This document shows positions 22,093 through 33,180 of a DNA stretch of 64,000 bases, one piece after another. Made by a program: the position numbers and the translations under genes. The DNA is from Acrasis kona (Eukaryota > Heterolobosea > Eutetramitea > Acrasida > Acrasidae): the NCBI GenBank assembly GCA_026419775.2, contig JAOPGA020001688.1, forward strand, positions 1-64,000, given 5' to 3'. Position 1 is the stretch's first letter. The number at the start of each line of letters is the position of its first letter. Below the pieces are notes generated by a model, which ran no database searches, was not told the origin of the DNA, and worked only from the letters and a program-made list of their open reading frames with translations.

Positions 22093-24608
22093 ATGCAAAA
22101 CCTGGTTGATGACTTTGAGCGTACATGTGTAGATGAATGTAGGATTTTGGGAGAAGATGATTATTTAGGACAAGAGGAAGATGAAAAAATACAGCCGCGT
22201 TTGGATATTCAAACCTCTGCAGTAGCAGAACCAGAACGATCGATAGAATCCAAAATCGAAGATCCAAGTCTTCTTGATGTTATTTTTCTAAAGAATCAAA
22301 AAGAGGTTGATGAATTGGAGCATACTTATGTAAAGGTGTCCATGGAGATTGCAAGAGCGGAACAAACTTCCAACACAAGCTCCGCAACACAGGGAGACGC
22401 TCAAAACTTGAAAAATAAGCAGGAGGAATTAATGAGAGTCAGACAAAAAATCACACTGCTCAAATACTCTGAGAGGGCCTTTCATGATTATTTTCTGCGG
22501 AGAGATGGCAACAGGATCAAAGAATTATTGGATCACATCGAATCACATAGGCAGTCAACTAAGAAGCAGTCCCTTCCTGAACACGTCATCTCACAGCTAG
22601 ACCAGATGGACAAGATGAGTTGCGTCATCACAGGCCTTGACATTGATTCATTTAACAAACACATCAAGACGTTGTCTTTTTCATCAAAAGAACATCAAAG
22701 CGTCTTGAAAGATGACTCCATCAAAAGTAAGTTCATCTTTTATAACGTCTCACATTTTAGCAACACAAAGTGACATTAAAAAGATGAAAGAAGGCCTTGC
22801 AAGGGTACAGAAGAACTATCGTACATTGCAAACAGCACAGAACCGTACTAAAAACAGCACAACATCCATGAGTCAACGCACATCCGCAAGTGCAACTTTT
22901 GAAAAATTCAACTCTCTACAACTATTACTTCTAGACCTTGATTTGGAACGTCACAAAAATTACATACAACGAACCATAACATCAAATATCAGAACTTCAA
23001 TCTGAGCTTGACCGCTTGAAGAGCGCCACATTAAGGCCCATCATCCCCCAACAAGATGTAACGCATGATCATTGGTCAACCAAACTAGACTTTTCAGACA
23101 TTCACATTGATCAGAAGAAGGCTTTCCTCCGACACATGGAACCGAGGCTTAGAATTCAGGACGATAATTATTCCAGGAATTTACACATGAACCACAACAA
23201 CATGAAAATGTACAATAATGTAGACTTTTGGAAGAAGAGACACTCCATGCGACAAATCAACCAATATGCAAACCTATTGTTGGATAAACTTCATCTAGAT
23301 CACGAAGCACCCCAAAATAACGTTATCGACTACCAAACACAGGGTTACAAACATTTCACACAACATCAAGACGACGATCCATTCTACTTTGACGAGAACA
23401 ACATTCCCACGCCAAGCCAATCGTATGCTGTACAATCAAACACTTTAAAATGGAGCGACCCACAACATTTATATACTTTTATCCATAGACCTCACATGGT
23501 GTCATCGTCACATGGTGTCAAGAAGGATTTTACATTATGGAACAAGATACGAAAAACTCACTCAAGGTTAAGCCAACTCATTCAGACCGAAAGATCAATC
23601 AAATCAATCAAACAAGCATACGATCAATACATTTTTGCATTATGTCGCGTCAGTTTGGATCCAAGAATCACTTCCTACATTCTTTGTAAGTACTTGCTAC
23701 GATCCCATTCCTCTTTTGATTCCGATCCGAATGATTCCCTGGAGAGTGATTACATTGAGCGTAGAGATGAACTGATAGATTTGTTGGAAAGGCAACGTGG
23801 TGATAGGAAAATAATGTATGCGAAGGCGGGTTTGACTGCTGTTGTTATTGGCACGTTGACTAGAACTTTGCGCGGTCTGCTTTCAAAAATTTTAAAAGAT
23901 CCCACAAAAGAACTCAAGGTTGATTGTAATATGTTTGGTTTGAAATGTAAAGAATTTATAAATAAATGTTGGCAGGTATACGGAAGTGATAAAGCCGCCA
24001 TTAAATTTAATATTGGTTTGTTGTGTTGTATGATAAAGAGAAGATTGTTTTTGAATGAAGAGTGGCAAATTGATTTTGAAAAAATGTGCGTTGGATCTGA
24101 ATTGATAATTGATTTGGTAAGAAATGAATTTGATGTGTTTGCGCTCCTTGATCCTCCTGTCCAGCAGCTTGATCCTTCCACCCTTCGTAGTTACGTAAGG
24201 GAGGCTGATAAACTAATCAAAAAGAAGAAGGACTCTGAAAAAAAGGAGATGTTACCGCCAAGTGATGAACCAAGTATTAGCCTGGTGTTGCTGCGGGATA
24301 AGAACCTATTAAAATCAATAAAAGATCATTTTAATATTGAACAAGTAGAATTTCAGCACATCAAGGAATTCGCACGAAATAATGTTCGTCAGGACGGCGA
24401 CAGATTATTGAGCGCCATAGAAGGTGAAAAGCAAGAAGAGTCGGTTGTGTTTAATCCGATTGTTGAAACAATTAAGATACAGAAGCAGCAGTATCAGTTA
24501 ATTAAAAATTTGAGACAGGAGCGCAACTTGGAGGACAAGTTGAGAATGATGCGCACGGGGGCACTCAAATTAAGAAACACGAGAAATTATCTTGGTGTAA
24601 TGTTGTAA
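22093..24608 (+). CDS. Uncharacterised coiled-coil protein (812 aa)
   Basis: Exons 22093-22726, 22761-22949 and 22993-24608 join in frame across 34- and 43-nt introns. The start is the first ATG in the open frame. Residues ~60-310 show heptad-like coiled coil (EVDELEHTYVKVSMEIARAE; DIKKMKEGLARVQKNYRTL; LLDLDLEQLQSELDRLKSA). The middle is hydrophilic and His/Asn/Gln-rich. A more ordered C-terminal half carries helices such as CKEFINKCWQVYG and a final coiled coil (KQQYQLIKNLRQERNLEDKL). No catalytic motif or membrane segment. I do not recognise the family; a scaffold, perhaps cytoskeletal, is a guess from composition only. Confidence 0.75.
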
Positions 24609-24687
24609 ATAAATATACCATGCGACACAAAATCAAGTCATAAACACGAGCATTATTCCAAGCAACATTTTAACATATTTATTCTAT

Positions 24688-25266
24688 TTACAAAGGGGCA
24701 GGGAGATACAGTTTGAACGCACAACGCAACACTGATTGGGTAATTTCGTCCAGTTGCTTGATGCTCTTCTGCTTGCTATTTAATATTTTACATATAGACA
24801 ACGAGTTCGTTCCAAACTTTGTAATCTTGTCTTCTATTGGTGAATCGTCTTTCGAGTGGCTTGTCGGCCAAGTTCCCTCTTCATCTATTTCGGAAAAGCG
24901 TCGCTTAAGGGTAGATACACTCATGCCCAACTTTTGCGCCGCTTTTGCTGGTGGTAAAACCAAATTACATACAATTTGGTGATTGGGTGTGTCGATGATC
25001 CTCTTCCTCTTCCTGCATGCCTTCTTGGAAAGCTTTGTGCCAATGTCGATTGCTGTTAATGTCGTTATATTACACATATTATAGCCACCAGTATACAACG
25101 CCTCCGGCGATTGCTTTGTATCCTTCACAGTTTCCCCACCACTCACGACATATGGGCACGAAGACTCCTCGACCTTAAACTTGTATGTTTTATTCGCAAA
25201 AGGTAATGTTTTCGTGGGGCTTCCCTCTGATATTACACCAATACTGTGCTCACAGCTCTTGTTCAT
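24688..25266 (-). CDS. RWP-RK-like putative transcription factor (192 aa)
   Basis: Single exon from an ATG at 25266. Residues ~100-140 read LVLPPAKAAQKLGMSVSTLK then RRFSEIDEEGTWP, matching the helix-turn-helix core of RWP-RK domains (LP...AAK.LG.S.T.LK...). The signature RWPYRK is altered to TWPTSHSK. A basic cluster KKACRKRKR precedes it, a likely nuclear signal. RWP-RK proteins act in plants and many protists as DNA-binding regulators. Because the signature is altered, DNA binding is plausible but unproven. Convergent with the coiled-coil gene. Confidence 0.55.
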   Translation of the reverse strand: MNKSCEHSIGVISEGSPTKTLPFANKTYKFKVEESSCPYVVSGGETVKDTKQSPEALYTGGYNMCNITTLTAIDIGTKLSKKACRKRKRIIDTPNHQIVCNLVLPPAKAAQKLGMSVSTLKRRFSEIDEEGTWPTSHSKDDSPIEDKITKFGTNSLSICKILNSKQKSIKQLDEITQSVLRCAFKLYLPAPL

Positions 25267-25491
25267 GTCTCGTCCTGATAGGCGTTTTTGCGGTCAAATG
25301 AATGCTTTTTTATTTTTAACAAGACCAATTTCGATCATTAGAGCCGGTTTAGGATCGTTGCGTAAACCAAAAATGAGTGCCTTGTATATATATATCCATA
25401 GAAATTGTAAAGAATACCCCGATAAACACCATAAGAGCGTACCAAAATAACGACAATCGCACGTCAAAATTACAAAAACACCAAAAATTTA

Positions 25492-28400
25492 TTATTCTTC
25501 CGTCCATCTCTTACTTTCGGTAACATCCACCGTAAGAGGAACAGAAAATTTAGTGCCCTTGAAATACGCAGCATCCTGCATCACCTGCTTAATCACCGGA
25601 ATCACCTTCTCCAGTTCGTCATCCGGCGCTTCAAACACAATTTCGTCATGAACCTGAATGATCATTTTCGTCTTCAAATTCAACCTCTGCAGCTCTTTGT
25701 ACAACTGATTCATCGAAATTTTGGTGACATCTGCGCTGGTGCCCTGAATAGGCGTGTTGATGCATGTGCGCTCTGCGAATCCCCTACGCGTCTGGTCCTT
25801 GCTGTTGATATCCGGAATCCAACAAGTCCTGCCGAACGCAGTGTTGACGTAATTGTGCAATCGACAAAACTGCCAAGTGCTCTCCATGTACTTTTTGATT
25901 CCTGGGTACTGCTTAAAGTACAACTTGATAAAATCACGTGCCTCTTGTACGGTCACGTTGATTCGCTTGCTCAGTCCGTACTCGCTCATGCCATAAATGA
26001 TGCCAAAGTTGATGGCCTTTGCTTTTTGACGCATGTCCTTCGTGACTTGTTCCAACGGAATGTGAAAGACTTGAGCAGCGGTGATGCTGTGTACGTCAGC
26101 GTTGCTCATGAATGCCGAACGCAGCACTTGGATGTTTGCAATGTGAGCCAATATTCTCAACTCCACTTGAGAGTAATCCACTTTTAAAATGGTGTGATTG
26201 GGACTCGACATGAAACATTTTCGAATTTGTTTTCCGGCATCGGTTCGAATGGGAATGTTTTGAATGTTTGGATTCACGCTGCTGAGTCGACCGGTCACGG
26301 TGAGTGCGTTTTGGAATGTGGTGTGGATTCTGTTGGTGTATGGGTTGATGTTTCTTTGTAATCCTTGCACGTATGTACTTTGTAATTTCTTAATGGCGCG
26401 ATATTCCAAAATTAATTTCGCAATTTCGCCTCCTTCGGAATCGGCTATTTTCTGTAACACTTCGAGATTGAGGACGTAGTCTTTGCTCTTTTCTGATTTC
26501 TTCTTGAGATCGCGACCTAATTTTAGAACGTCGAAAATGACAACTCCGAGCTGACGATTGGAATTAATGTTTAGAATGTTATCGGTGGGTTGTGGCGAAT
26601 CGTTATCGTCGTCTTCTTGTATGGCAACCATTCCTGTGATTTGTAAAATCTTTTTGGTCAACTCTTGTATTTTTAGATCATTCTCCGATTCCATTTGTTT
26701 GAGTGCATCTTGATCTACGCATACTCCGGTAATTTCGATCTGAGCCAACGTGTTGACCAGTGGTTTTTCAATGTCTTGGTAAAATGATCTTCTTGATGGG
26801 TGTTGATTCATTTCTTCGTTTAATTTCTTGTAACATCTCATGGTGTAGTCCGAAAGTTGACAACTGGATTGAACGATGGGTACGATTGATGCATTTGCAA
26901 ATGTAGTTTTTTTCTTTCCCATTCCAACGACTTCCTTATCTGGTATTAATATTTCCTGAAAAAATGTTAATGGTTACGCGGATGATGATGACATACTTTT
27001 GCATCAGGTTCCTTTAGGACATGTTCTATGAGCGATGATAAATCATGTTTGTGACGACCGCAGAATAATGAATAGGACATGACCATGACGTCATCGTAAT
27101 TTTCAATGTTACACCCAAAGGGACGTAGGTTCTTGATGTGTTCCTTCACATTGTGTCCGATTTTTAAAATGTTGGAATCCTCAAAAACTTCATACTAGAA
27201 GGTTAATGATGGGTGGAATGTAAAATTACTTTGAGTGCTTCGAAGAAGTCATTATTGGAAATGATGGATTGTGCGTCTGGGAATAAAATGTCGTTGGGCG
27301 TGTGCAAGATGGGAACGTATGCTGATCTTCCTTTTTCGGTTGAAAATGATATTCCACAAAGGTTGTTTTCGTGCATCCTCCAAATGTTCATGTGTGTTGA
27401 AAATGCAACGTACTGTGACGAGGTTAGTAAATGATTCGAGATTATCAATCTACTTTTTGCTTCTTGATGGTTTGGATCAATGTTTCTAAAGATTCAATGG
27501 TGTTGATTAATTCATATTCTTGTTCTTGTAATGAATTGGATAATGGACCTTCCTTCTCAAGGTATGTCAATCTGTATTTCTCTAATTGTTCCTTCGTTAC
27601 TAAAAGTGGATCCTTTTGTTCTTCTTCTTGTGGAGGTTGTAGTTGCTTTGTGCTCCTCTTCTTTTTTGGTTTTACATCATTTTCATCATCAAGTCCAAGA
27701 TCAATTTCTGACTCTGATCCATATGCATCTGTTTGCTTTAAAGTAGTTGTCTTTTTAGACCTCTTGGTGACTTTTTTTGAATTTTCCTTCTTTTCTAGTA
27801 GGGTCTTGATGCTTTTGAATGAATACTTTTCAATCAAGTCAAGTAGTGTAGTGTTGGAGGTGTTGATTTGGACAGCTTCTTTGGATAAATCTCTTTCTAC
27901 GTCAACGTCAACTTGTGCGTTGTAGTTCAATGAGACAAGCTCAAAGGATTGTTTAAGGGATTCAATGTTATCTTGTACCTTCTTTCGTAGTTTGTTGTCG
28001 CTAATGATGGATGGATCTTCGATAATGTCCTTAACAGATGTACATTGTTCAATGATCTTGATGGCTGTTTTAGCTCCGACACCAGGTACACCAGTCACTA
28101 AAATGTTAAAACGTAAAGGTTGTTGATTGTGTCTTACCATTATCGGCCTTGTCACCACTCAGTGCAAGTATGTCAATTAAGCGGTCAGGAGTGACTCCAA
28201 ACTTGGACACAACATCTTCGCTTGTTACGAAGGATTTCTTCATTGGATCATAAACTTCGACTTGATCAGAAATTAATTGACAAATGTCCTTGTCTGGAGA
28301 TACTATTGTAACATTCATGCCTTTACTCTTACAAGACTCTGATAAAGTCGCTAGCACATCATCTGCCTCACATCCTTCTGAAAGTATGGTTGGTATACCC

Positions 28401-28959
28401 ATGGATTTGGTAAACTCAAGTGCGATAGGGAATTGACTTTTGAGATCATCTGGCATTGGCTTACGGGTTGCTTTATAGTCTGTGGAAATGTCTTTCCTAA
28501 AATTCTTCTTTCCTGATGATTCAAACACAACGGCAATGTAGTCATGTTCAATGTCACTAACCAGATTTAACACTGTTTTTAAATATGTGTATGCTGCATG
28601 TGTGGGTGTTCCATCAGGCCTACATTAGTGGTCAAATGTTTTGTTTTTGTCTGCTTACGATGTCATTTTTAAAGTAGTGCCATAATATGCCCTGTATATA
28701 AGAGGAGGTCCGTCAATCAAAAGTATTTTCTTATTATTATCCGGAACAGATTTTATTTGTTGTTCTATTTCCGATTGATGCAGTGGCTTTGTGTGTGTTA
28801 CGTATTGGAATTTTCTTGAACTTTAGCGTTGCTGTAGGTAAGGACATACTGTTGCGACTTGAATGCTGGAATGACTATTGAGTTTATTTTAGTAGTTGAA
28901 AGTAGGGTCCGTCGCGCGCATGCGGCATATATTGATCGAACACATCTAAGTCTGTGCAT
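25492..28959 (-). CDS. Bacterial-type DNA polymerase I (family A), probably mitochondrial (1078 aa)
   Basis: Seven exons: 28959-28850, 28814-28659, 28619-28138, 28097-27454, 27412-27230, 27194-26997 and 26955-25492, all in phase. The N-terminus is basic and Asp/Glu-free (MHRLRCVRSIYAACARRTLL), fitting a mitochondrial presequence. A 5'-3' exonuclease domain (about residues 58-320) has LLIDGPPLIYRAYYG, EADDVLATL, PDKDICQL and GDKADN/GVPGVGAKTA; the FD-x-x-G aspartate is Glu. A ~120-residue charged linker follows. The 3'-5' exonuclease domain (from ~465) is recognisable, but the catalytic DTE reads STH. The polymerase domain has motif A LKVDYSQVELR, motif B RQKAKAINFGIIYGMSEYG and motif C IIQVHDEIVFE, all intact. 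It would replicate or repair organellar DNA. Introns exclude bacterial contamination. Family-A organellar polymerases are known from several protist groups; the exact subgroup needs a tree. Confidence 0.92.
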
Positions 28960-29032
28960 GATGTATTTCGGTAAACTTAAATTGTGACAAAAGCAATGAA
29001 CTTCTCCCTGTTGGAAAACCAATTATTTATTG

Positions 29033-30655
29033 TTACAAAAATGAACTCCTCGAATAGATTATCAAGGAAACACGAAGCCTCTTCAAGTCCTGCTTCTCGT
29101 TCCCCTCGTCACCCACAATCTTGCTCTCCACTTTAAATTTCTCGACATCCCTAATGGACAGCCAACCACGATCCTCACGATCATAGTACCTCACTTCATC
29201 ATATTCACACAAACAACAATCATTACGAAGAGCCTCCATAACACATTCCTTCGGTATATGCAATCCCTTGTATTGAGATTCACATTTTACCATCTTCATG
29301 TCACGGTCACTTTCATTATTGAAACGGTATCTAATATATAATTTACATGTACCCTCTTGGGGTTCTATTACATCACTAATTGTACTTTCAGAAAAGAGTT
29401 TTCGTTTCTTCCGCCTCGTCGTGTCTACTTTCTTGACCTGTTCTGATGGTTGACTGGTAGTGATGGCTGGTGTAGTGCTTGTGTGAAGATCACTGCTTTG
29501 TACATTAGGTGCCGCCGCTGGTTCTGGTTCCTGAATGTGACACGCCGTTGATGTTTGGGTAGCGCTGGTAATTAATTGCAAGTCCGCCATGACCCATGTC
29601 TCTCTTTTTCTTTGTGTGCTCTTGCTTCGTCCATTATGTGAATAACTTAAAGTGGTGGACTTTCTTCTGCTCGTCTTGTTTGATTGTTTCTTGTACTTGT
29701 CATAATCATCCTTCATGCCAACCGACAATAGATCCCAATATTTCCGATCTAATATTCGTGTGACTGGATCTTCACGTGCAACGTAAGGAACGTAATTCTT
29801 GAGGATGCCTTGTACTGATTTTGCTACGGATACTGCTTCTTCTGTATTTACATTCTTTGCACAATTATTGTTGGTCTTTCTACATTCTGTACAGAACCAG
29901 ACACCATCTGGTATGCTGTCCATGGGCGGATCGTCGCACTCGCAATGGCAAGCATTCATGCAGCCGTCACAAAGTATTAGAAACCCACCCGTTTTGCACT
30001 TATAGCACAGGTCCTCATTCTCTGTGTCATTTGTTTGATTAATGTACTCAACTAGAGCCTCTTGTGTGGCTGACCTCAGAGAACGATGTAGGTTGCTCTT
30101 TACGGGCCTCTCATAAACGGTTCTTGCACTTTCGTGGTCGAATTGTCTACAATTGTTTTTGCTAACCCAACCCCATTTATCAGTTTCGTCAGGACCGTAA
30201 AAGAATACGAATACTCTGTGGGCTTCGACTTTTGTTACCTAAAAATGTGAATAATGACTCCGACCTGTTTGTATTTATACCTTTGACGGCCACCAAGGAT
30301 ATCCTTGAATGTGAGACCAAATTACCATATTGACCGTTATTTCATTTTCGTTGAGTGGTCGTCCAAGATCATGCCCCGAGTTTGGTCTTCTTTTTTCTTG
30401 TTTTTTGTTGTCCTCGACTGGTGGTGGTGGTTCATCTTTTTGCTTCGAAGTTGTGATGGTGGTAGTGGTGGTGGGTTCTTCGCCAGGTGGAACGATTTTA
30501 CGTTTGCGACGTTTAAAGGTTGGTTTTTCCTCTTCTTGGCTTGCTATTAAATCTGCTTTTCTTTTTCTTCCTGTTGCTAAAATGTGCTCAGCATCTTGTT
30601 GAAGTACGGCGTATATGGCACTAGGGTCCTGTTTCTTGTTCGCTTCATCAGTCAT
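29033..30655 (-). CDS. PWWP and PHD-finger chromatin protein (526 aa)
   Basis: Exons 30655-30281 and 30238-29033 join across a 42-nt intron inside the PWWP motif (GYPWWPSK|VTKVEAHRVFVFFYG). The N-terminal ~95 residues are charged, with a KRKADLI and a FKRRKRK basic cluster. The PWWP domain (about 100-160) reads VNMVIWSHIQGYPWWPSKV then FVFFYGPDETDKWGWV. A PHD finger (about 195-245) follows: CYKC...LILCDGCMNACHCECDDPP...GVWFCTEC, with the full Cys4-His-Cys3 set. The C-terminal half is Ser/Thr/Arg-rich with a final region YIRYRFNNESDRDMKMVKCE of unknown fold. PWWP plus PHD pairs read methylated histones and DNA, so a nuclear chromatin role is expected. No catalytic domain is visible. Confidence 0.85.
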
Positions 30656-30780
30656 TTTTTGTCAAGCCTTTTCCAGGTATTTTTATTTTTGGTTGTTTTG
30701 GTGTAAACTTCCAAGGTGTTGGGAACAATATTGAGATCCGTGGAGTCGTGGATACGAATCCTTCTCTGCAACTTCATTCC

Positions 30781-30831
30781 CCACCTATAGGTGGTTAAAG
30801 TCCGCTCGGTCTTAGTTCAAAGTTAAGACCG
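30781..30831. repeat. Palindrome plus adjacent stem-loop
   Basis: CCACCTATAGGTGG (30781-30794) is a perfect 14-bp palindrome. Twelve bases on, CGGTCTTA (30807-30814) pairs with TAAGACCG (30824-30831) around a 9-base loop. Both could form in DNA or RNA. No T-run follows and no known RNA family is recognised. Confidence 0.6.
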
Positions 30832-31025
30832 GTAAAATTGTATCTTGGAAAAGTTTTGTTGTCCAAAGTCACTGATAATGACTTCACACAAACCGCCAAA
30901 ATATTGTTTTAGGCTTATTTTAAAGTCAGGAGTCTTTCATCGTTCTCTTTCACTTCAAAGTTTCGGCTTTCTGTCAATTCACATCAAACCAATATGGTTT
31001 ATGAAGTAGTTATCAAAATTATCAC

Positions 31026-31099
31026 ACGTTCTTTGATGTTGGATGAACATAGGATGAACTCAAGTGAGATGTAATTTGTCTTACAACATCAAAGAACGT
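31026..31099. repeat. 16-bp inverted repeat with 42-bp spacer
   Basis: ACGTTCTTTGATGTTG (31026-31041) is perfectly reverse-complemented by CAACATCAAAGAACGT (31084-31099). The arrangement resembles the 2581-2700 foldback element, but the arm sequences differ. Confidence 0.7.
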
Positions 31100-31628
31100 T
31101 ATTGTGTGGTTGACTAGAACATTAATGTTGTGGATGATCCATGCTGAAAATTGATGAATTGAGTGACCGCAGTAGTCTTAATATATCAAAAACAGCAGTT
31201 TAATTAGTATCACTAAATATCATGATTTATCCTCATTCTGATCAATCACAGATGGACATCTCAAATACAAACTATGCATTTATTTGCCTCCAGTATCCAA
31301 TTTACGTATAAAAAGACTTACAAGAATCAACATTCATTTTGCGTATACTAAGAAGAGCTATTAGAATATACAGCAATGCAACTCCACGCGATGTCATACA
31401 CAAAGTCTGTAGGTCATTGTTGTTGATGCAGCTCCTAATGGAAAGGTAAATGGCGACCATGTCAATTGTGACATTGTGATTTTGATTGGTTGAATGCACC
31501 ACTTGACCAAAAAAGACTGTACAAGTTATTTATAGGTGATTGGTTGATTTCAAAATCATATAACTCTTGAAAACAACTGGAGCAGATCAAATATCTTAAC
31601 CGCCAATATTATTTGAACATAAGAAACA

Positions 31629-32253
31629 ATGCATTACGCATTAGAGCAATCGATAGTCAGTTTCGCAAGAAGGCTTCACCCTGAAGCGCACAAAATCATC
31701 AAGAATACCAGTGGTGGTTTCTACAAGGGAAGAAGAGCAAATCAACTGCTCTTAACGGAAGAAATCACAAAGAAGGTGGCGGGAGGGTAAGTAACATTAC
31801 TTTTATCAAAATGACTTAAAACTTAGTGTTGAAGAATGTGACCTTGGAGTACTCCATGCTGCTGTAAATAAGTCCGTCAACGACCCCACAATTATGAGTT
31901 TAATTAGTCAAAATGTCGCTTCTTCCATGGAAGAGGCCAAAAAGATGGGTTCCGTGCCTAATTTGATACCCGTCGACAATGGACCCTCCGTCTTACCACC
32001 AACCGACAAAAAAGACTTGACCACAATCTTTAAGGATTTGTGGAACACGGTTTGGAATTTTTTGAAGAGCAAGCTTGGCACCACCGAACGAGCACAAGAA
32101 GAACCTAGCGAGGAACAAATCATCACCAACACACGGGTCACCTACATTTTGGTCCTCACTCAAGCATTCCAAGGATTCATCAATGGAATCATTTCAAAAG
32201 CACAAAGAGAGACTGCATTCAATCAATTGATTGGTTGGATCAGAGCATTGTAA
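31629..32253 (+). CDS. Uncharacterised protein (194 aa)
   Basis: Exons 31629-31786 and 31827-32253 join over a 40-nt intron (GTAAGT...CTTAG) in frame at Gly. The N-terminus is basic and could be an organellar presequence (MHYALEQSIVSFARRLHPEA). The middle holds a Pro-rich segment (LPPTDKKDL) and an amphipathic helix (LWNTVWNFLKSKLG), then a hydrophobic helix near the C-terminus (YILVLTQAFQGFINGIISKA). No known domain was recognised. It is followed by a gene-free 170 bp before the convergent IFT43 gene. Confidence 0.6.
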
Positions 32254-32423
32254 TATTTTGTATACTTTTTTATATTTTATGGGTTGATATTATATGGGAC
32301 ACACAGGGATGGGACATACACACATAGGGATGACAGCATGGGATAATCGAGGGTTACCACGGGATTATTATACCACAAATTTGCGTGTTAATAAACACTT
32401 TGCATTTTTTTAATTTGCCACAA

Positions 32424-33101
32424 TTATTTTACTTCTGGAACTTCTACTTCGTGAATGAGTCTTGAAAATGTTAGTGCTGTCCATGGCTCGTCTTCTTCTT
32501 TTATTTGATCGAGTGGTGTCAATACGCTACTCAAAATTGATAAATCTACACCATCTTCTACTCTCTTCTGTGGCAGGGCCACAACAACTTCCTTCTCTAG
32601 CTCTCTGAGTGTTTGGACTTTGTGAGTATGGTATTCGGGCGCATCAGCGATTGCACCTGATAGATCGTCGGATGCTTCGTTTAGACTTGGTATCAAAGGT
32701 ATGTCATTCTCCTCACTAGAGTTTAGTTGTTCGATACGCTTCATCTCCTCTACGTCATTGAACAAATAATCATTGTTAACTCTATCATCGAAAAGGTGAC
32801 CACGGTGAAAAAACATAACTAACAACGTAATCTTACTCTTCTTTGTCCTCTTTTTTTATAATTTTTTTTATCAGCCCAGTTTGTGACTTTTTTTGGTCAT
32901 CTCCCCAATTGCTTTTTTTAAGTGCTGGTTTCTAATATTGATTAGCAACAGCCATATTGTTTTTGTGCAAACCTCGCCGTCTTCATTGCTGCCTTCATCA
33001 ATTATAGGTTCTGGTTGTTGTATTGGTTTCGCGAATCTAGATGGCTTCTTCGCCTTGAACGCTCCTTCATAGTTTGAATCAGCCTCTTGGTTCAAATTCA
33101 T
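32424..33101 (-). CDS. IFT43: Intraflagellar transport protein 43 (193 aa)
   Basis: Exons 33101-32973, 32931-32837 and 32781-32424. The product matches IFT43, a small subunit of the retrograde IFT-A train that moves cargo back from the flagellar tip. Residues ~44-60 read KPALKKSNWGDD, like the N-terminal basic/W-DD box of the family. The C-terminal half has DIPLIPSL (typical DIPVIPDL), the TLRELEKEV helix, DGVDLSILSSVLTP and EEDEPW, in the family order. Length is close to animal and algal IFT43 (~200 aa). The third-exon acceptor was chosen because it continues the frame. It shares a 79-bp divergent promoter with BUB3. Confidence 0.85.
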
Positions 33102-33180
33102 CTACAAACAATTCTTACAATGATCTAGTTGACAACTGATTAGCCTTGGCGCCAAAACAAATTTTAAACGAAAAAGTTCG

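Larger units (their letters stand above)
30656..31628. other. 973-bp gene-free region with several hairpins
   Basis: No supported protein gene. A 66-codon open stretch at 31302-31502 (minus) starts with GTG. The region is less AT-rich than other gaps around 30740-30830 and contains a perfect palindrome, a stem-loop and a longer inverted repeat, listed separately. It should also hold the promoters of the two divergent flanking genes. A non-coding RNA is possible but no family is recognised. Confidence 0.5.

Noticed and set aside
25492-28959. Bacterial contamination or recent bacterial transfer of DNA polymerase I
   Set aside because: The gene has six short introns of the local type and an organellar-like presequence, so it is a resident nuclear gene.
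30735-30765. Possible tRNA B box (GGATACGAATCC-like)
   Set aside because: The match to GGTTCRANNCC is imperfect and no A box or cloverleaf could be built around it.
31302-31502. 66-codon minus-strand frame
   Set aside because: Starts with GTG, lies in a gene-free region, and its composition is unremarkable.
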